A stretch of DNA of 64,000 nucleotides from Pseudooceanicola nanhaiensis DSM 18065 (GCF_000688295.1 NZ_JHZF01000017.1:62001-126000); one strand, 5' to 3'. Positions 24,509 to 34,246 are shown, counted from the first letter of the stretch. Numbers and translations are program-made. The notes: generated by a model not told the origin, from the sequence alone.

Positions 24509-25660
24509 ATGACCAGACTGAACCGCCGCCAGACGATGGCGCTCATGGGGGCTGCGGGCCTCGCACCGATGGCCCCGGCGATCCTGCGCGCGCAGGACAA
24601 GCCCGCCGGGCTGCCCGACACGATGATCTGGAGCACCTACGACGTGGGCTCCACCGGCTATGTCGAGGCGACCGCGATCGCCGACGCGATGATCAAGAAC
24701 TACGGCACCCGCGTGCGCCTGCTGCCCTCGGGCTCGGGCGTTGGCCGGATCATCCCGCTCAAGCAGGGGCAGGCCAACACCGCCTGGCTCGCCAACGAGC
24801 TCTACTTCGCCACCCGCGGCATCTTCGACTTCGCGACGCCCGAATGGGGCCCGCAGAACATGCGCACGATCTGCGGCCGCCCGGCGAGCTTCGGCATCGC
24901 CGTCACGCAGGAAAGCGGGATCGAGACCATCGAGGACCTGCGCGGCAAGCGCGTGGCCTATGCCGCGGCGAACCCCTCGGTCGCGATCAAGGTCGACACG
25001 ATGATCGGCTCCAAGGGCCTCACCCGCGACGATGTCGAGGTGATCGAGTTCCCGTCCTACGCCGACACGCTCCGCGCCCTGACGCAGGGCCAGGCCGACG
25101 CCGCCGGCGGCGCGCTGACCGCCGCCGCGCTGACCGAGCTCGAGGCCTCGCCCCGCGGCATCCGCTGGCTGTCGTTCGACCCGAACGACAAGCAGATGTG
25201 GGAGAACATGAACAAGATCGCGCCGCTCTTCTCGCCCTACCGCGAGACGATCGGCGTGGGCGTGACCGGCAAGGACCCGGTCGACGTGGTGGCCTACAAG
25301 TACCCGATGGTCACGGTCATGCACGACGCCGATCCCGAGATGACCTATGGCTTCCTGAAGGCGCTGGACGAAAGCTATCCGGGCTACAAGGACGCCGCGC
25401 CGATCATGGAGAGCTGGGGCATCAAGCAGTCGGGCACCACGCCGATGGACGCGCCCTTCCACGAAGGCGCGATCCGCTACCTGCAGGAAATCGGTCAGTG
25501 GACCGACGAGCAGCAGGCCTGGAACGACGCCGCCGTGAAGGAGATCGAGGCCCTGATCGCCGCATGGCCCGACTTCCTGTCGGAGAACAGCGGCCTCTCG
25601 GGTGACGAGCTTGCCGCCGCGTGGGATGCGAAGCGCAAGGAAATCACCGCCTCGCTCTGA
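24509..25660 (+). CDS. TAXI-family TRAP transporter solute-binding protein
   Basis: 383 residues. The twin-arginine-like signal (LNRRQTMALMGAAGLAPMAPAIL) precedes the mature protein. TGYVEATAIADAM, LLPSGSGVGRIIPLKQGQANTAWLANEL and ESGIETIEDLRGKRVAYA are the TAXI-family ligand-binding pattern. GGGAGG precedes the ATG. It captures an organic acid in the periplasm for the fused permease encoded next. A 7-bp stem at 24468-24489 precedes it and a strong stem-loop follows it, which could raise its mRNA level over the permease. Confidence 0.88.
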   Translation: MTRLNRRQTMALMGAAGLAPMAPAILRAQDKPAGLPDTMIWSTYDVGSTGYVEATAIADAMIKNYGTRVRLLPSGSGVGRIIPLKQGQANTAWLANELYFATRGIFDFATPEWGPQNMRTICGRPASFGIAVTQESGIETIEDLRGKRVAYAAANPSVAIKVDTMIGSKGLTRDDVEVIEFPSYADTLRALTQGQADAAGGALTAAALTELEASPRGIRWLSFDPNDKQMWENMNKIAPLFSPYRETIGVGVTGKDPVDVVAYKYPMVTVMHDADPEMTYGFLKALDESYPGYKDAAPIMESWGIKQSGTTPMDAPFHEGAIRYLQEIGQWTDEQQAWNDAAVKEIEALIAAWPDFLSENSGLSGDELAAAWDAKRKEITASL

Positions 25661-25701
25661 CGCGACAGGCCCCTGCCCGGGGCCGCATAACGAGTGACCG
25701 G

Positions 25702-25728
25702 CCGTCCCGTGCGCACCGCGCGGGACGG
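25702..25728 (+). promoter_or_regulatory. Stem-loop between TAXI binding-protein and permease genes
   Basis: CCGTCCCGTGCG and CGCGCGGGACGG pair as a 12-bp stem (one G-U pair) around a 3-nt loop. There is no following T-run, so it is more likely an mRNA-stabilising or attenuating element than a full terminator; it ends 26 bp before the permease ATG. Confidence 0.55.
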
Positions 25729-25754
25729 TGCTCCCGATTTTCCCGAGGCTCACG

Positions 25755-27656
25755 ATGACCGACGCAGAGTTCCGCCCCTCCGCCATGATGCGCGCCGCGC
25801 GCGTGGTGGTGATCATCCTTTCCGCCATCGGCATCGCCATCGCGATGGTGCAGACCCTGCCCATCATCTCACCGGGCCTGCGGCCGATCACCTCGGCCTA
25901 TTACTATTCGCTGCTCGGCGTCTTCCTCGCCGTCGTCTTCCTCAAGTTCCCCTCGGACCGCCAGGGCCGGGCGACCTGGCTCTGGATCGCGGACTGGATC
26001 ATGGCCGCGCTGGCGCTCGTCATCTGCCTCTACTTCGCCACCCTCGCGCGGAAGATCATGACGGCGGGGTGGTCCTTCTCGGCGCCCTTCTGGCCCACCG
26101 TCGGCGCCTCGATCCTCTTCCTGCTCTGCATCGAGGCCGTGCGCCGCAGCGCCGGCATGATCCTCGCCATCGTCTGCGCGGTCTTCGGCTTCTACCCGAT
26201 GGTCGCGGATTCCATGCCCGGCGTGCTCTGGGGCAACCAGTTCACCTGGAACGCGCTGGTCGCGGGCCATGCCCTGGGGACCGAATCGATCATCGGCATC
26301 CCGTTCCGCGTCGTGGCCGACCTGCTGATCGGCTACATCATCTTCGGCGTCGTGCTCGCCCTGCTCGGCGGTGGCGAATTCTTCATGGCGCTCGCGCTGA
26401 AGCTGCTCGGCCGCACCCGCGGCGGCCCGGCCAAGGTGGCCATCGTCGCCTCGTCGCTCTTCGGCTCGCTCTCGGGCTCGGTCGTGTCGAACATCATCAC
26501 CACCGGCACCTTCACGATCCCCTCGATGAAGAAGGCGGGCTATTCCCCGCATTACGCCTCGGCGGTCGAGGCCTGCGCCTCCACCGGCGGCACGCTGATG
26601 CCGCCGATCATGGGCGCCGCCGCCTTCCTGATGGCGACCTTCCTCGCCGTCCCCTATGGCGAGGTCATCGCGGCCGCCGTCATCCCCTCCCTGCTGTTCT
26701 ACGCCGCGCTCCTGCTGCAGGCGGATTGCTACGCCGCCCGCAACGACCTGCAGGGCGCCGATGCCGAGGACATCCCCTCCGGCCGGTCCGTCCTGCGCCA
26801 GAGCTGGATCTTCGTCGCGGCCCTCGCCGTGCTGATCTACGTGCTGCTGGTCCTGCGGCTGGAAAGCTACGCGCCCTGGTATGCCACCGGCGTGCTGATC
26901 GTCGGCGGGCTGCTCGATCCGCTCTACCGCGCCCGCGTGCTCGGCTTCGCCAGGATGATCGAGGAATCGGGCGCCGCGCTCGCCCATCTGATCGGCATCC
27001 TCGCCGGGGTCGGCCTCGTCGTCGGCGCGCTGTCGATCACCGGGGTGGGCTCGGCCTTCGCCCGCGAGCTGGTGCAATACGCGAACGGCAACGTCTACCT
27101 GCTGCTGTTCTACGGCGGCCTGACCTCCTTCGTCCTCGGCATGGGGATGACCGTCTCGGCCTGCTACGTCTTCCTCGCCATCATCCTCGCCCCCGCCCTG
27201 GTGCAGGCGGGTCTGAACCCGATGGCGAGCCACCTCTACATCCTCTACTGGGGGATGCTCTCCTACATCACCCCGCCGGTGGCGCTGGCCGCGATCACCG
27301 CCGCCTCGGTCGGCAAGGCGGACGCGATGAAGACCGGCTTCACCGCCATGCGGCTCGGGATCATCCTCTTCATCCTGCCGGTCTTCTTCGTGCTCGAACC
27401 CGCGCTCATCGGCCAGGCCGACGCGATCCACGTGGCGACGGCGGTCCTCACCGCCGGCTTCTCGGTGGCGCTCCTCTCGGCGGGGCTCTCGGGCTGGCTC
27501 TACTTCTCGGGCCGCCTCTCGATGGTCGAGCGCGTGATCGTCATCGGCGCCGCCCTCCTCGGCCTCTACCCCGAACCGATCTCCGACATCGTGGGCGTCG
27601 CGGTGGCGCTCGGCGTCTTCGCCCTGCATCGCTTTCGCGGCCCCGCCCCTGCCTGA
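25755..27656 (+). CDS. TRAP transporter fused permease (4TM-12TM, TAXI type)
   Basis: 633 residues, almost wholly hydrophobic, with about 16-18 helices. The N-terminal quarter corresponds to DctQ and the rest to DctM, fused as usual in TAXI systems. Conserved DctM-type loops include GSLSGSVVSNIITTGTFTIPSMKKAGYSPHYA-like and STGGTLMPPIMGAAAF segments. ATG 25755 has GAGG 6 nt upstream; the GTG at 25728 lies in the stem-loop. Na+-dependent importer working with the binding protein upstream. Substrate unknown, presumably the acid activated by the ligase encoded downstream. Confidence 0.9.
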   Translation: MTDAEFRPSAMMRAARVVVIILSAIGIAIAMVQTLPIISPGLRPITSAYYYSLLGVFLAVVFLKFPSDRQGRATWLWIADWIMAALALVICLYFATLARKIMTAGWSFSAPFWPTVGASILFLLCIEAVRRSAGMILAIVCAVFGFYPMVADSMPGVLWGNQFTWNALVAGHALGTESIIGIPFRVVADLLIGYIIFGVVLALLGGGEFFMALALKLLGRTRGGPAKVAIVASSLFGSLSGSVVSNIITTGTFTIPSMKKAGYSPHYASAVEACASTGGTLMPPIMGAAAFLMATFLAVPYGEVIAAAVIPSLLFYAALLLQADCYAARNDLQGADAEDIPSGRSVLRQSWIFVAALAVLIYVLLVLRLESYAPWYATGVLIVGGLLDPLYRARVLGFARMIEESGAALAHLIGILAGVGLVVGALSITGVGSAFARELVQYANGNVYLLLFYGGLTSFVLGMGMTVSACYVFLAIILAPALVQAGLNPMASHLYILYWGMLSYITPPVALAAITAASVGKADAMKTGFTAMRLGIILFILPVFFVLEPALIGQADAIHVATAVLTAGFSVALLSAGLSGWLYFSGRLSMVERVIVIGAALLGLYPEPISDIVGVAVALGVFALHRFRGPAPA

Positions 27657-27667
27657 AAGGATCCCGC

Positions 27668-28834
27668 ATGTCCGTCGATGACGACACCTTCGACCAGCTT
27701 CTCGACACCGTCACCCGCTTCACCCGAGAGCGCCTGATCCCCGCCGAGGACCGCGTGGAGGAGGAAGACGAGATCCCCGAGGAGATCGTGCAGGAGATGC
27801 GCGAGATGGGCCTCTTCGGCCTGTCGATCCCCGAGGAGATGGGCGGCATCGGCCTGACCACGCTCCAGGAATCCCGGCTGATCGAGGCGCTCTGCTACGC
27901 CTCCGTCGTCTTCCGCTCGCTGATCGGCACGAACGTCGGCATCGGCAGCCAGGGCATCGTCATGGACGGCACGCCCGAGCAGGAGGCCGAATACCTGCCG
28001 AAGCTCGCCTCGGGCGAGATGATCGCCTCCTTCGCGCTGACCGAGCCCGACATCGGCTCGGACGCCGCGCATCTGAAGACCACCGCCCGGCGCCACGGGT
28101 CGGATTTCGTGATCAACGGCACCAAGCGCTACATCACCAATGCCGTGCGCGCCGGCGTCTTCACCGTCTTCGCCCGGACCGATCCGGACCGTGACGGCGG
28201 CGATGGCGTCTCGGCCTTCCTGGTCCCCGCCGATACGCCCGGCATCACGGTCGCGAAACCCGACCGCAAGCTCGGCCAGCGCGGGACCAAGACCTCGGAC
28301 GTCATCTTCGACGACGTGCGCATCCCGGAAGAGAACATCATCGGCGGCCCGCAGAACCTCAACCGGGGTTTCCGGACCGCGATGAAGGTGCTCGACCGCG
28401 GCCGGGTGCATGTCGCCTCCATCGCCGTCGGCACGGCGCAGCGGATGCTCGACCTCGCCACCGCCTATGCGCTCGACCGGGTGCAGTTCGGCCAGCCGAT
28501 CGCGCAGCACCAGTTCGTGCAGGGGATGCTCGCCGAAAGCCAGGCCGAGCTGCTCGCCGCCCGCCACCTCGTCCGCGCCACGGCCGCCGAATACGACAGC
28601 CGCGGCCAGGCGATCCTGATGGCGTCCTCCTCGAAATTCTTCGCCTCCGAGATGGCCTTCCGGGTCGCCGACCGCGCCTTGCAGATCCACGGCGGCGCCG
28701 GCTACATGGCCGAATACCCGATCGAGCGCCTGTTCCGCGACTGCCGCCTCCTGCGCATCTACGAGGGCACCAGCCAGATCCAGCAGGTCATCATCGCCCG
28801 GCGCATGATAAAGGAATACGAAGACCGTGCCTGA
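27668..28834 (+). CDS. Acyl-CoA dehydrogenase
   Basis: 388 residues, standard ACAD length. FALTEPDIGSDAAHLKTTA is the FAD/substrate motif; GQPIAQHQFVQGMLAE and ALQIHGGAGYMAEYPIERLFRD are FAD- and core-helix motifs; Glu366 in IYEGTSQIQQ is the expected catalytic base. Oxidises an acyl-CoA to the 2-enoyl-CoA, passing electrons to ETF. AAGGA precedes the ATG. It begins 11 bp after the permease gene and ends overlapping the upstream region of the ligase gene. With the ligase and crotonase it forms a short beta-oxidation-like route for the imported acid. Confidence 0.92.
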   Translation: MSVDDDTFDQLLDTVTRFTRERLIPAEDRVEEEDEIPEEIVQEMREMGLFGLSIPEEMGGIGLTTLQESRLIEALCYASVVFRSLIGTNVGIGSQGIVMDGTPEQEAEYLPKLASGEMIASFALTEPDIGSDAAHLKTTARRHGSDFVINGTKRYITNAVRAGVFTVFARTDPDRDGGDGVSAFLVPADTPGITVAKPDRKLGQRGTKTSDVIFDDVRIPEENIIGGPQNLNRGFRTAMKVLDRGRVHVASIAVGTAQRMLDLATAYALDRVQFGQPIAQHQFVQGMLAESQAELLAARHLVRATAAEYDSRGQAILMASSSKFFASEMAFRVADRALQIHGGAGYMAEYPIERLFRDCRLLRIYEGTSQIQQVIIARRMIKEYEDRA

Positions 28835-28847
28835 CGGAAGAGAGACC

Positions 28848-30440
28848 ATGACCGGCGACCTCACCTTCGACGCCATCATCACCGCCCGGCTCGTCATGTC
28901 CTCTGCCGCCGACCCGAACCCGGTGTTCGTGACCGAGGACGGGGCGCATGTCTCTCCGGCCGCCTTCGACCGGATGGCGGGCCAGGCCGCCGCATGGCTG
29001 CGGCAGCAGGGGGTGGCGCGGGGCGACCGGATCGCGGTCTGGCTTCCGAACGTCACCGAATGGATGGCGCTCCTGTTCGGCGCGGCCCGGATCGGGGCCG
29101 TCGTCGCCGCGGTGAACACCCGCTACCGCACGGCGGAGCTGCACCACATCCTGAAGAGCTCCGGCGCGAAGCTTCTCGTCTTCGAAAGCTCGGACCGGCA
29201 CGCCGATTTCCGCGCCATGATCGACGCGCTGGACCGCTCCGACCTGCCCGACCTCACGGCGCTTGCCGCCATCGACGGTGCGCTTCCCGCGGTGCAGGGC
29301 CTGCCCGTCACCCATTGCCGCTTCGACGACCTCGATCCCCTGCCCATGGGCGAGGCGCGGGCCTCCGATCCGGTCGCGCTCTTCACCACCTCGGGCACCA
29401 CCAGCCTGCCGAAGCTCGTCCTGCACACGCAGGCAAGCCTTGCCCTTCACGCCTGGAACTGCGCCCGCGCGCACGGGTTCGACCAGCCGGGGGCCGAATT
29501 CCTCGCCGCCATGCCCTTCTGCGGCGTCTTCGGCCTGAATGCCTGCCTCGCCGCGATCGCGGGCGGCGCGCCGGTGCACCTGCTCTCGGCCTTCTCGGTC
29601 GGGCCCGCCCTCGTCATCGCGAAGGCGGCCAGGATCACCCATTTCTTCGGCTCGGACGAGATGTTCCGCCAGATGTGGGCCGCCGACGCGGACGCCCTGT
29701 CGCAGGCCCGCCTCTGCGGCTTCGCCGCCTTCACGCCCGGCCTCGGCGCCGTGCTGCGCGAGATGGCCGAGGCGGGCCTCCCCCTCGCCGGGCTCTACGG
29801 CGCGTCCGAGGTCAACGCGCTCTTCTCGATCCAGCCGCAGAGCCTTCCGGTCGAACAGCGCCTTCAGGGCGGCGGCCTGCCTTCCTCCGGCCCGCAGGTC
29901 CAGCTGCGCGTCCGCAACCCCGAGACGGGGGAGCTCTGCCCCGACGGCGAGGCCGGGGTGCTCGAGATCAGGGGCCCCACCAATTTCGCGGGCTACTTCC
30001 GCAATCCCGAGGCGACCGCCAGGGTCGTCGATGCCGAAGGCTGGTTCACCACCGGAGACGCGGCCTATCTCCGCGGCGACGGCACCTTCGTCTACCTCGC
30101 GCGGAACGGCGATTTCATCCGCCTCTCGGGTTTCCTCACCGACCCCGCCGAGATCGAGGAGGTGATCGAGCGCCACCCGAGCGTCACCAAGGCGCAGGTC
30201 GTCGGCGTCACCCACAAGGGCCAGACGCGGCCCGTCGCCTTCGTCCTGCCGGCCGAGGGAAGCTCTCCCGACCCGGCCGGGATCGTGGAGCATACGGCCG
30301 CGAACCTTGCGCATTACAAGGTCCCCGTCCTGGTCATTCCGCTCGACGCCTTCCCGACGACGGAAAGCGCCAACGGCGTCAAGATCCAGAAGGCGAAGCT
30401 CCGCACCATGGCGGAGGAAAGGCTCGCCGGGGGCGCCTGA
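28848..30440 (+). CDS. AMP-dependent acyl-CoA synthetase/ligase
   Basis: 530 residues of the ANL superfamily. Motifs: P-loop LFTTSGTTSLPKLVLHT, the A5-like LYGASEVNALFS, GWFTTGDAAYL (ribose-binding Asp) and the C-terminal core region ESANGVKIQKAKLR with the adenylation Lys. Start ATG 28848 follows GGAAGAG; a GTG at 28827 overlaps the dehydrogenase stop. It activates the imported carboxylate with ATP, releasing AMP. Last gene of the operon, converging on the CaiB-type gene 15 bp away. The chain or ring specificity cannot be inferred. Confidence 0.88.
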   Translation: MTGDLTFDAIITARLVMSSAADPNPVFVTEDGAHVSPAAFDRMAGQAAAWLRQQGVARGDRIAVWLPNVTEWMALLFGAARIGAVVAAVNTRYRTAELHHILKSSGAKLLVFESSDRHADFRAMIDALDRSDLPDLTALAAIDGALPAVQGLPVTHCRFDDLDPLPMGEARASDPVALFTTSGTTSLPKLVLHTQASLALHAWNCARAHGFDQPGAEFLAAMPFCGVFGLNACLAAIAGGAPVHLLSAFSVGPALVIAKAARITHFFGSDEMFRQMWAADADALSQARLCGFAAFTPGLGAVLREMAEAGLPLAGLYGASEVNALFSIQPQSLPVEQRLQGGGLPSSGPQVQLRVRNPETGELCPDGEAGVLEIRGPTNFAGYFRNPEATARVVDAEGWFTTGDAAYLRGDGTFVYLARNGDFIRLSGFLTDPAEIEEVIERHPSVTKAQVVGVTHKGQTRPVAFVLPAEGSSPDPAGIVEHTAANLAHYKVPVLVIPLDAFPTTESANGVKIQKAKLRTMAEERLAGGA

Positions 30441-30455
30441 CGCCCCCGGCCGCGC

Positions 30456-31649
30456 TCAGGCCATGTCCCGCGGGGCGACGCCGCTGGCGATCAGCTCCGC
30501 GATCTCCTCCTCGCCATAGCCGAATTCCTTCAGCACCTCCGCCGTGTGCTCGGCGAACCTGGGCGGCTTGCGCCGGAAGCTCGCCGGCGTGTCGGCCGGC
30601 TTCGCCGGCGCACCGAGCCCGCGGTAATCCTCCACCTCCACGACCATCTCGCGATGCGCGGTATGCGGATGGCTCAGGCTCTCGCCCACGGTCAGGATCG
30701 GACCCGCAGGCACCCCGGCCGCGATCAGCCGCTCGCCCAGCTCCGCACCATCGGTGTCGGCCATCGCCGCCTCCAGCACGACCCGCAGGTCCTCGCGGTT
30801 GATCACCCGGTCGGCGTTCGTGGCAAAGCGCGCATCCGCGGCGATCTCCGGCGCCCCGATCTCGGCGCAGAGCTTGCGGAACTGCCCGTTGTTCCCGACC
30901 GCCAGATAGACCGGCCGCGTCGCGGTGGCATAGGCCGAATAGGGCGAGATGTTCGGATGATCGTTCCCGGTCAGCTTCGGCAGCTTCCCCGACCGGAAGT
31001 AGTTCGGCGCATGCGGATGCAGCAGCTGCAGCGCGGAATCGAACAGCGCCGATTCCACGAACTGCCCCTTCCCGGTCGCCGCGCGATGCGTCAGCGCCAT
31101 CATCACCCCGATCACGGCATTCAGCCCGGTGACCATGTCCACCACCGGCAGCCCGACCCGCATCGGCCCGGTGTCCTCGTTGCCGTTGACCGACATGATC
31201 CCGCCCATGGCCTGCAGGATCGCGTCATAGCCCGGCATCGCCCCCATGGGCCCGTCCGCCCCGAACCCGCTCACCCTTGCATAGATCAGCCGGGGGAAGC
31301 GCGCGCGCAGCACCTCCTCGTAGCCCAGCCCCCACTTCTCCATCGTCCCGACCTTGAAGTTCTCGAGCAGAACGTCGGCGCCTTCGAGCATGCGCAGAAG
31401 CACCTCCCGCGCCGCCTCCTGCCTGAGGTCCAGCGCGATCGCCCGCTTGTTGCGGTTCAGCCCCTCGAAATAGGCGGCCGTCCCGTCGTGGAACGGCGGG
31501 CCCCAGCCCCGGGTCTCGTCGCCCATCGGGGGCTCGATCTTGATCACCTCCGCGCCGTGGTCGCCCAGCACCTGCCCCGCGAAGGGCCCGCCCAGCACCC
31601 GGCTGAGGTCGATCACCTTCAGCCCCGTCAATGCACCCTGTCCGCTCAT
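30456..31649 (-). CDS. CaiB/BaiF family CoA-transferase (type III)
   Basis: 397 residues. LKVIDLSRVLGGPFAGQVLGDHGAEVIKIEPP and GDETRGWGPPF are the classic N-terminal CaiB motif; DVLLENFKVGTMEKWGLGYE includes a conserved core segment and the catalytic Asp is expected in the central VDMVTGLNAVIG region. Transfers CoA between carboxylates through an aspartyl intermediate. Start ATG overlaps the stop of the upstream dehydrogenase (ATGA), so the two are coupled; likely substrates are a free acid and its downstream CoA ester. Confidence 0.9.
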   Translation of the reverse strand: MSGQGALTGLKVIDLSRVLGGPFAGQVLGDHGAEVIKIEPPMGDETRGWGPPFHDGTAAYFEGLNRNKRAIALDLRQEAAREVLLRMLEGADVLLENFKVGTMEKWGLGYEEVLRARFPRLIYARVSGFGADGPMGAMPGYDAILQAMGGIMSVNGNEDTGPMRVGLPVVDMVTGLNAVIGVMMALTHRAATGKGQFVESALFDSALQLLHPHAPNYFRSGKLPKLTGNDHPNISPYSAYATATRPVYLAVGNNGQFRKLCAEIGAPEIAADARFATNADRVINREDLRVVLEAAMADTDGAELGERLIAAGVPAGPILTVGESLSHPHTAHREMVVEVEDYRGLGAPAKPADTPASFRRKPPRFAEHTAEVLKEFGYGEEEIAELIASGVAPRDMA

Positions 31650-33358
31650 TCCGCTGCCTCCATCATCGGTTTCGCCTCGTATAGGGCCCGGTCGAGCAGA
31701 TCTCCATCCGCCTCCGTATCCCCGCCGCCCAGGGGATCGCGCGGCATCAGCTTGTGCTTCAGCACCAGCCCCGCCAGCCGCGACCGGTCGCCCGAGGCGC
31801 CCGTCATCCGCGCGTCCTCCCAGGCCATGATGACCGCCGAAGCCGCGTTGTAGACCGCCGACGCCGCCTGCCGCACCTCGCCCTCGCGCGCGCGGTCGGC
31901 GGCCACCGCCTCCATGTAGTCGCAGGCCCGCGCCAGCGCGTCGTCCAGCCCGCCGGGCAGCATGTTCCCGGCCTCCTCGGCCAGCGCCTCCAGATGCGCC
32001 CTGAGCGCCACCAGCGCCCCCTCGCGCTTCACCGCCCGGGCGACGTCGAGCGCCACGATGTTGCTCGTCCCCTCCCAGATCGAACCCAGGTGCGCATCCC
32101 GCAGCACCCGCGCGTCCGAGAATTCCTCGATGTAGCCGCAGCCGCCCCGCACCTCCATCGCGTCGCCCGCGACCTTGCGCGCGTCCCGGCAGGTCCGGAA
32201 CTTGAGCAGCGGCGTCATGATCCTGAGCACCTTCGCCGCGGCCGCGTCTCCCGCATCCGCGCGTGCCAGCACCCGCGCCGTATGGAACACCATCGAGCGC
32301 CCCTGCTCCGCCGTCACCAGCATCTTCAGAAGCTGCCGCCGCATCAGCGGCAGATCCGCCAGCCGCTTGCCGAAGGCCGTCCGGTTGCGCGCGATGAACA
32401 TCGCCTCGGCGACCGAGCGGCGCATCATCCCCGCCGAGCGCACGCCATTGGCCAGCCGCGACATGTTGATCATGTCGGTCATCTGCTTGAACCCCTGTCC
32501 CGGGTCGCCGACCAGATGCGCGACCGCCCCCTCGAGCGCGATCTCGCCCGAGGCCATGGACTTCGTCCCCATCTTCTCCTTCAGCCGCAGGATGCGATAG
32601 GCGTTGCGCGTCCCGTCCGGCAGCCGCTTCGGCAGCAGGAACAGCGACAGCGCCTTCGTCCCCTCCCCGGCCCCCTCGGGCCGCGCCAGCACCATCGCCA
32701 GGTCGGCGTCGGGGTTCGAACAGAACCACTTGTCGCCGTGAAGCCGCCAGTTGCCGTCCGCGTCCTTCCGCGCGACCGTCTCGATCGCGCCGACGTCGGA
32801 TCCGGCCATCTGCTCGGTCATGAACATCGCGCCCTGGAACAGCAGGTCCATGTCCTGGCTCGTCAGCTGGTCGAAATACTCCGCCACCAGCTCCGGGTCG
32901 CCGAACTTCACCAGCGTCCGGGTCAGCGAGTCGGTCATCGACAGCGGACAGCAGAGCCCGAACTCCGCCTGCACGAACAGATAGACCAGCGCGTATTTCG
33001 CCAGCGGCGGCAGCTTGTCGGGCCGCCCGAAGACGCCGCCGCGATGGCTCATCGCCGCCAGCCCGAACTCCCCGAAGGCGTAATACTCGAGCCGCTCATA
33101 GGCGGGATGCTTCTCGACCCGCTGGTCCTCGGCCCCGATCCGGTTGCGGATCCTCAGCTCGGGCGGGTTCTTGTCCGCCGTCAGCGCAAGCTCTTCCAGC
33201 TCGCCGCCGACCAGCCCCCCCATCCGGTCGAGATGCGGCAAGAGCGCCGCGAAGGTCTCGGCGTCGAGGTAGACCTCCAGCAGCCGCCGCATGGCCGGAT
33301 CCGCGCGGAAGGCGTTCAGCCCCGCGCTGTCGGGGATGTTGCGATGAATCTCGGGCAT
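31646..33358 (-). CDS. Large acyl-CoA dehydrogenase (AidB/FadE-like branch)
   Basis: 570 residues, longer than standard ACADs because of an extra N-terminal region (1-150) and a C-terminal helical extension. FMTEQMAGSDVGAIETVA corresponds to the substrate/FAD loop, NRTAFGKRLADLPLMRRQLLKM to the FAD-binding arginine segment, and EVRGGCGYIEEF...LGSIWEGTSNIVALDVARA to the C-terminal motif. GGAGGAATAT lies upstream of the ATG. Operon with the CaiB-type gene and downstream of the IclR gene. Probable dehydrogenation of a branched, cyclic or aromatic acyl-CoA. Confidence 0.87.
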   Translation of the reverse strand: MPEIHRNIPDSAGLNAFRADPAMRRLLEVYLDAETFAALLPHLDRMGGLVGGELEELALTADKNPPELRIRNRIGAEDQRVEKHPAYERLEYYAFGEFGLAAMSHRGGVFGRPDKLPPLAKYALVYLFVQAEFGLCCPLSMTDSLTRTLVKFGDPELVAEYFDQLTSQDMDLLFQGAMFMTEQMAGSDVGAIETVARKDADGNWRLHGDKWFCSNPDADLAMVLARPEGAGEGTKALSLFLLPKRLPDGTRNAYRILRLKEKMGTKSMASGEIALEGAVAHLVGDPGQGFKQMTDMINMSRLANGVRSAGMMRRSVAEAMFIARNRTAFGKRLADLPLMRRQLLKMLVTAEQGRSMVFHTARVLARADAGDAAAAKVLRIMTPLLKFRTCRDARKVAGDAMEVRGGCGYIEEFSDARVLRDAHLGSIWEGTSNIVALDVARAVKREGALVALRAHLEALAEEAGNMLPGGLDDALARACDYMEAVAADRAREGEVRQAASAVYNAASAVIMAWEDARMTGASGDRSRLAGLVLKHKLMPRDPLGGGDTEADGDLLDRALYEAKPMMEAAE

Positions 33359-33402
33359 ATATTCCTCCTCCCGCGCCGAGGCGCGTCAAAATCGTCTCTG
33401 AA

Positions 33403-34161
33403 TCAGGCCGTAACGGGCGCCTCCAGCGCGGCTTCGCCACATTCCTCGACCAGCGCGGCGCGGATCATCGCCCCGATCTCGGGCATCCGCGGCAGCACCC
33501 GCGGCTCCGGCCCCGCGGCGGTCACCGCGAAGACGCGGCCCCCGATGCGCACCGGCAGCGCCACCCCGCCCAGGTCCGAGGAATAGGCCGAGGCCGACAT
33601 GAACCAGCCCCGCGCCTCGGCCTCCGCGATCTGCGCGCGCACGGTGTCGGCGTCCATCGGCGTCGTCCGGTTGTATTTCACGTAGCGCACCCGCCGCAGC
33701 AGCGCGTCCCGCTCCGCCTCCGGCATCCGCGCCAGCAGCGCCTGCCCAGAGCCGGTCACATGGATCGGCAGCCGCGTCCCGGTCTGTGCCGCGTAGCGCA
33801 CCAGCTGCGGGCTTTCCCGCACCGCCAGCACGACGACGCTCAGCCCCGAGGCGCCCGCGATCCAGACCGTCTCCCCGGTCTCGTCGCCCAGCCGGTCGAT
33901 CGCGCGCAGAAGCGCGTCGGGCAGCGGCTCGGCCTCGCTCACCGCCTGCGCCATCGCCAGCCAGCGCGGCGTCGGGTAATAGGCGCCCCGGGTCCGCGGC
34001 TCGTAGAGATAGCCCTTTTCCGCCAGCGTAGAGACGATGTTGAAGGTCGAGGACCTTGGCCAGTCGAAATGCGCCATCACCTCGGCCACCGTCGCCGGCG
34101 CCTTGCGCGCGGCGAAGAACTCGAGGATCGAAAGCACGTTTTCGGCCTGTCTGACCAGCAT
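33403..34161 (-). CDS. IclR-family regulator
   Basis: 252 residues from ATG 34161 (frame open to 34206). wHTH: VRQAENVLSILEFFAARKAPATVAEVMAHFDWPRSSTFNIVSTLAEKGYL; C-terminal effector domain: GETVWIAGASGLSVVVLAV, YAAQTGTRLPIHVTGSGQALLA. It lies 44 bp upstream of the acyl-CoA dehydrogenase/CaiB pair on the same strand and probably controls it. Paired inverted elements at 34178-34213 sit immediately upstream, in the likely promoter. Confidence 0.86.
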   Translation of the reverse strand: MLVRQAENVLSILEFFAARKAPATVAEVMAHFDWPRSSTFNIVSTLAEKGYLYEPRTRGAYYPTPRWLAMAQAVSEAEPLPDALLRAIDRLGDETGETVWIAGASGLSVVVLAVRESPQLVRYAAQTGTRLPIHVTGSGQALLARMPEAERDALLRRVRYVKYNRTTPMDADTVRAQIAEAEARGWFMSASAYSSDLGGVALPVRIGGRVFAVTAAGPEPRVLPRMPEIGAMIRAALVEECGEAALEAPVTA

Positions 34162-34177
34162 GGGAGACTCGCTCAGG

Positions 34178-34213
34178 TCCAGAATGTTGGCCCCTAAAGT
34201 CCACATTTCTGGA
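34178..34213. promoter_or_regulatory. Candidate IclR operator with two inverted half-elements
   Basis: TCCAGAATGTTGG (34178-34190) and TCCACATTTCTGGA (34200-34213) are imperfect inverted copies of one another (TCCAGAA/TTCTGGA), and the second is itself roughly palindromic. They begin 17 bp upstream of the IclR start, between it and the replication initiator's stop, fitting autoregulation. Confidence 0.4.
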
Positions 34214-34246
34214 TGAGACGCAAGGTCAGCTTCCGGTCAGGCGGTC

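Noticed and set aside
23618-25891. 757-codon minus-strand frame across the crotonase and TAXI genes
   Set aside because: Antisense to genes with clear family motifs, ribosome sites and signal peptide; low-complexity His/Arg/Gly content.
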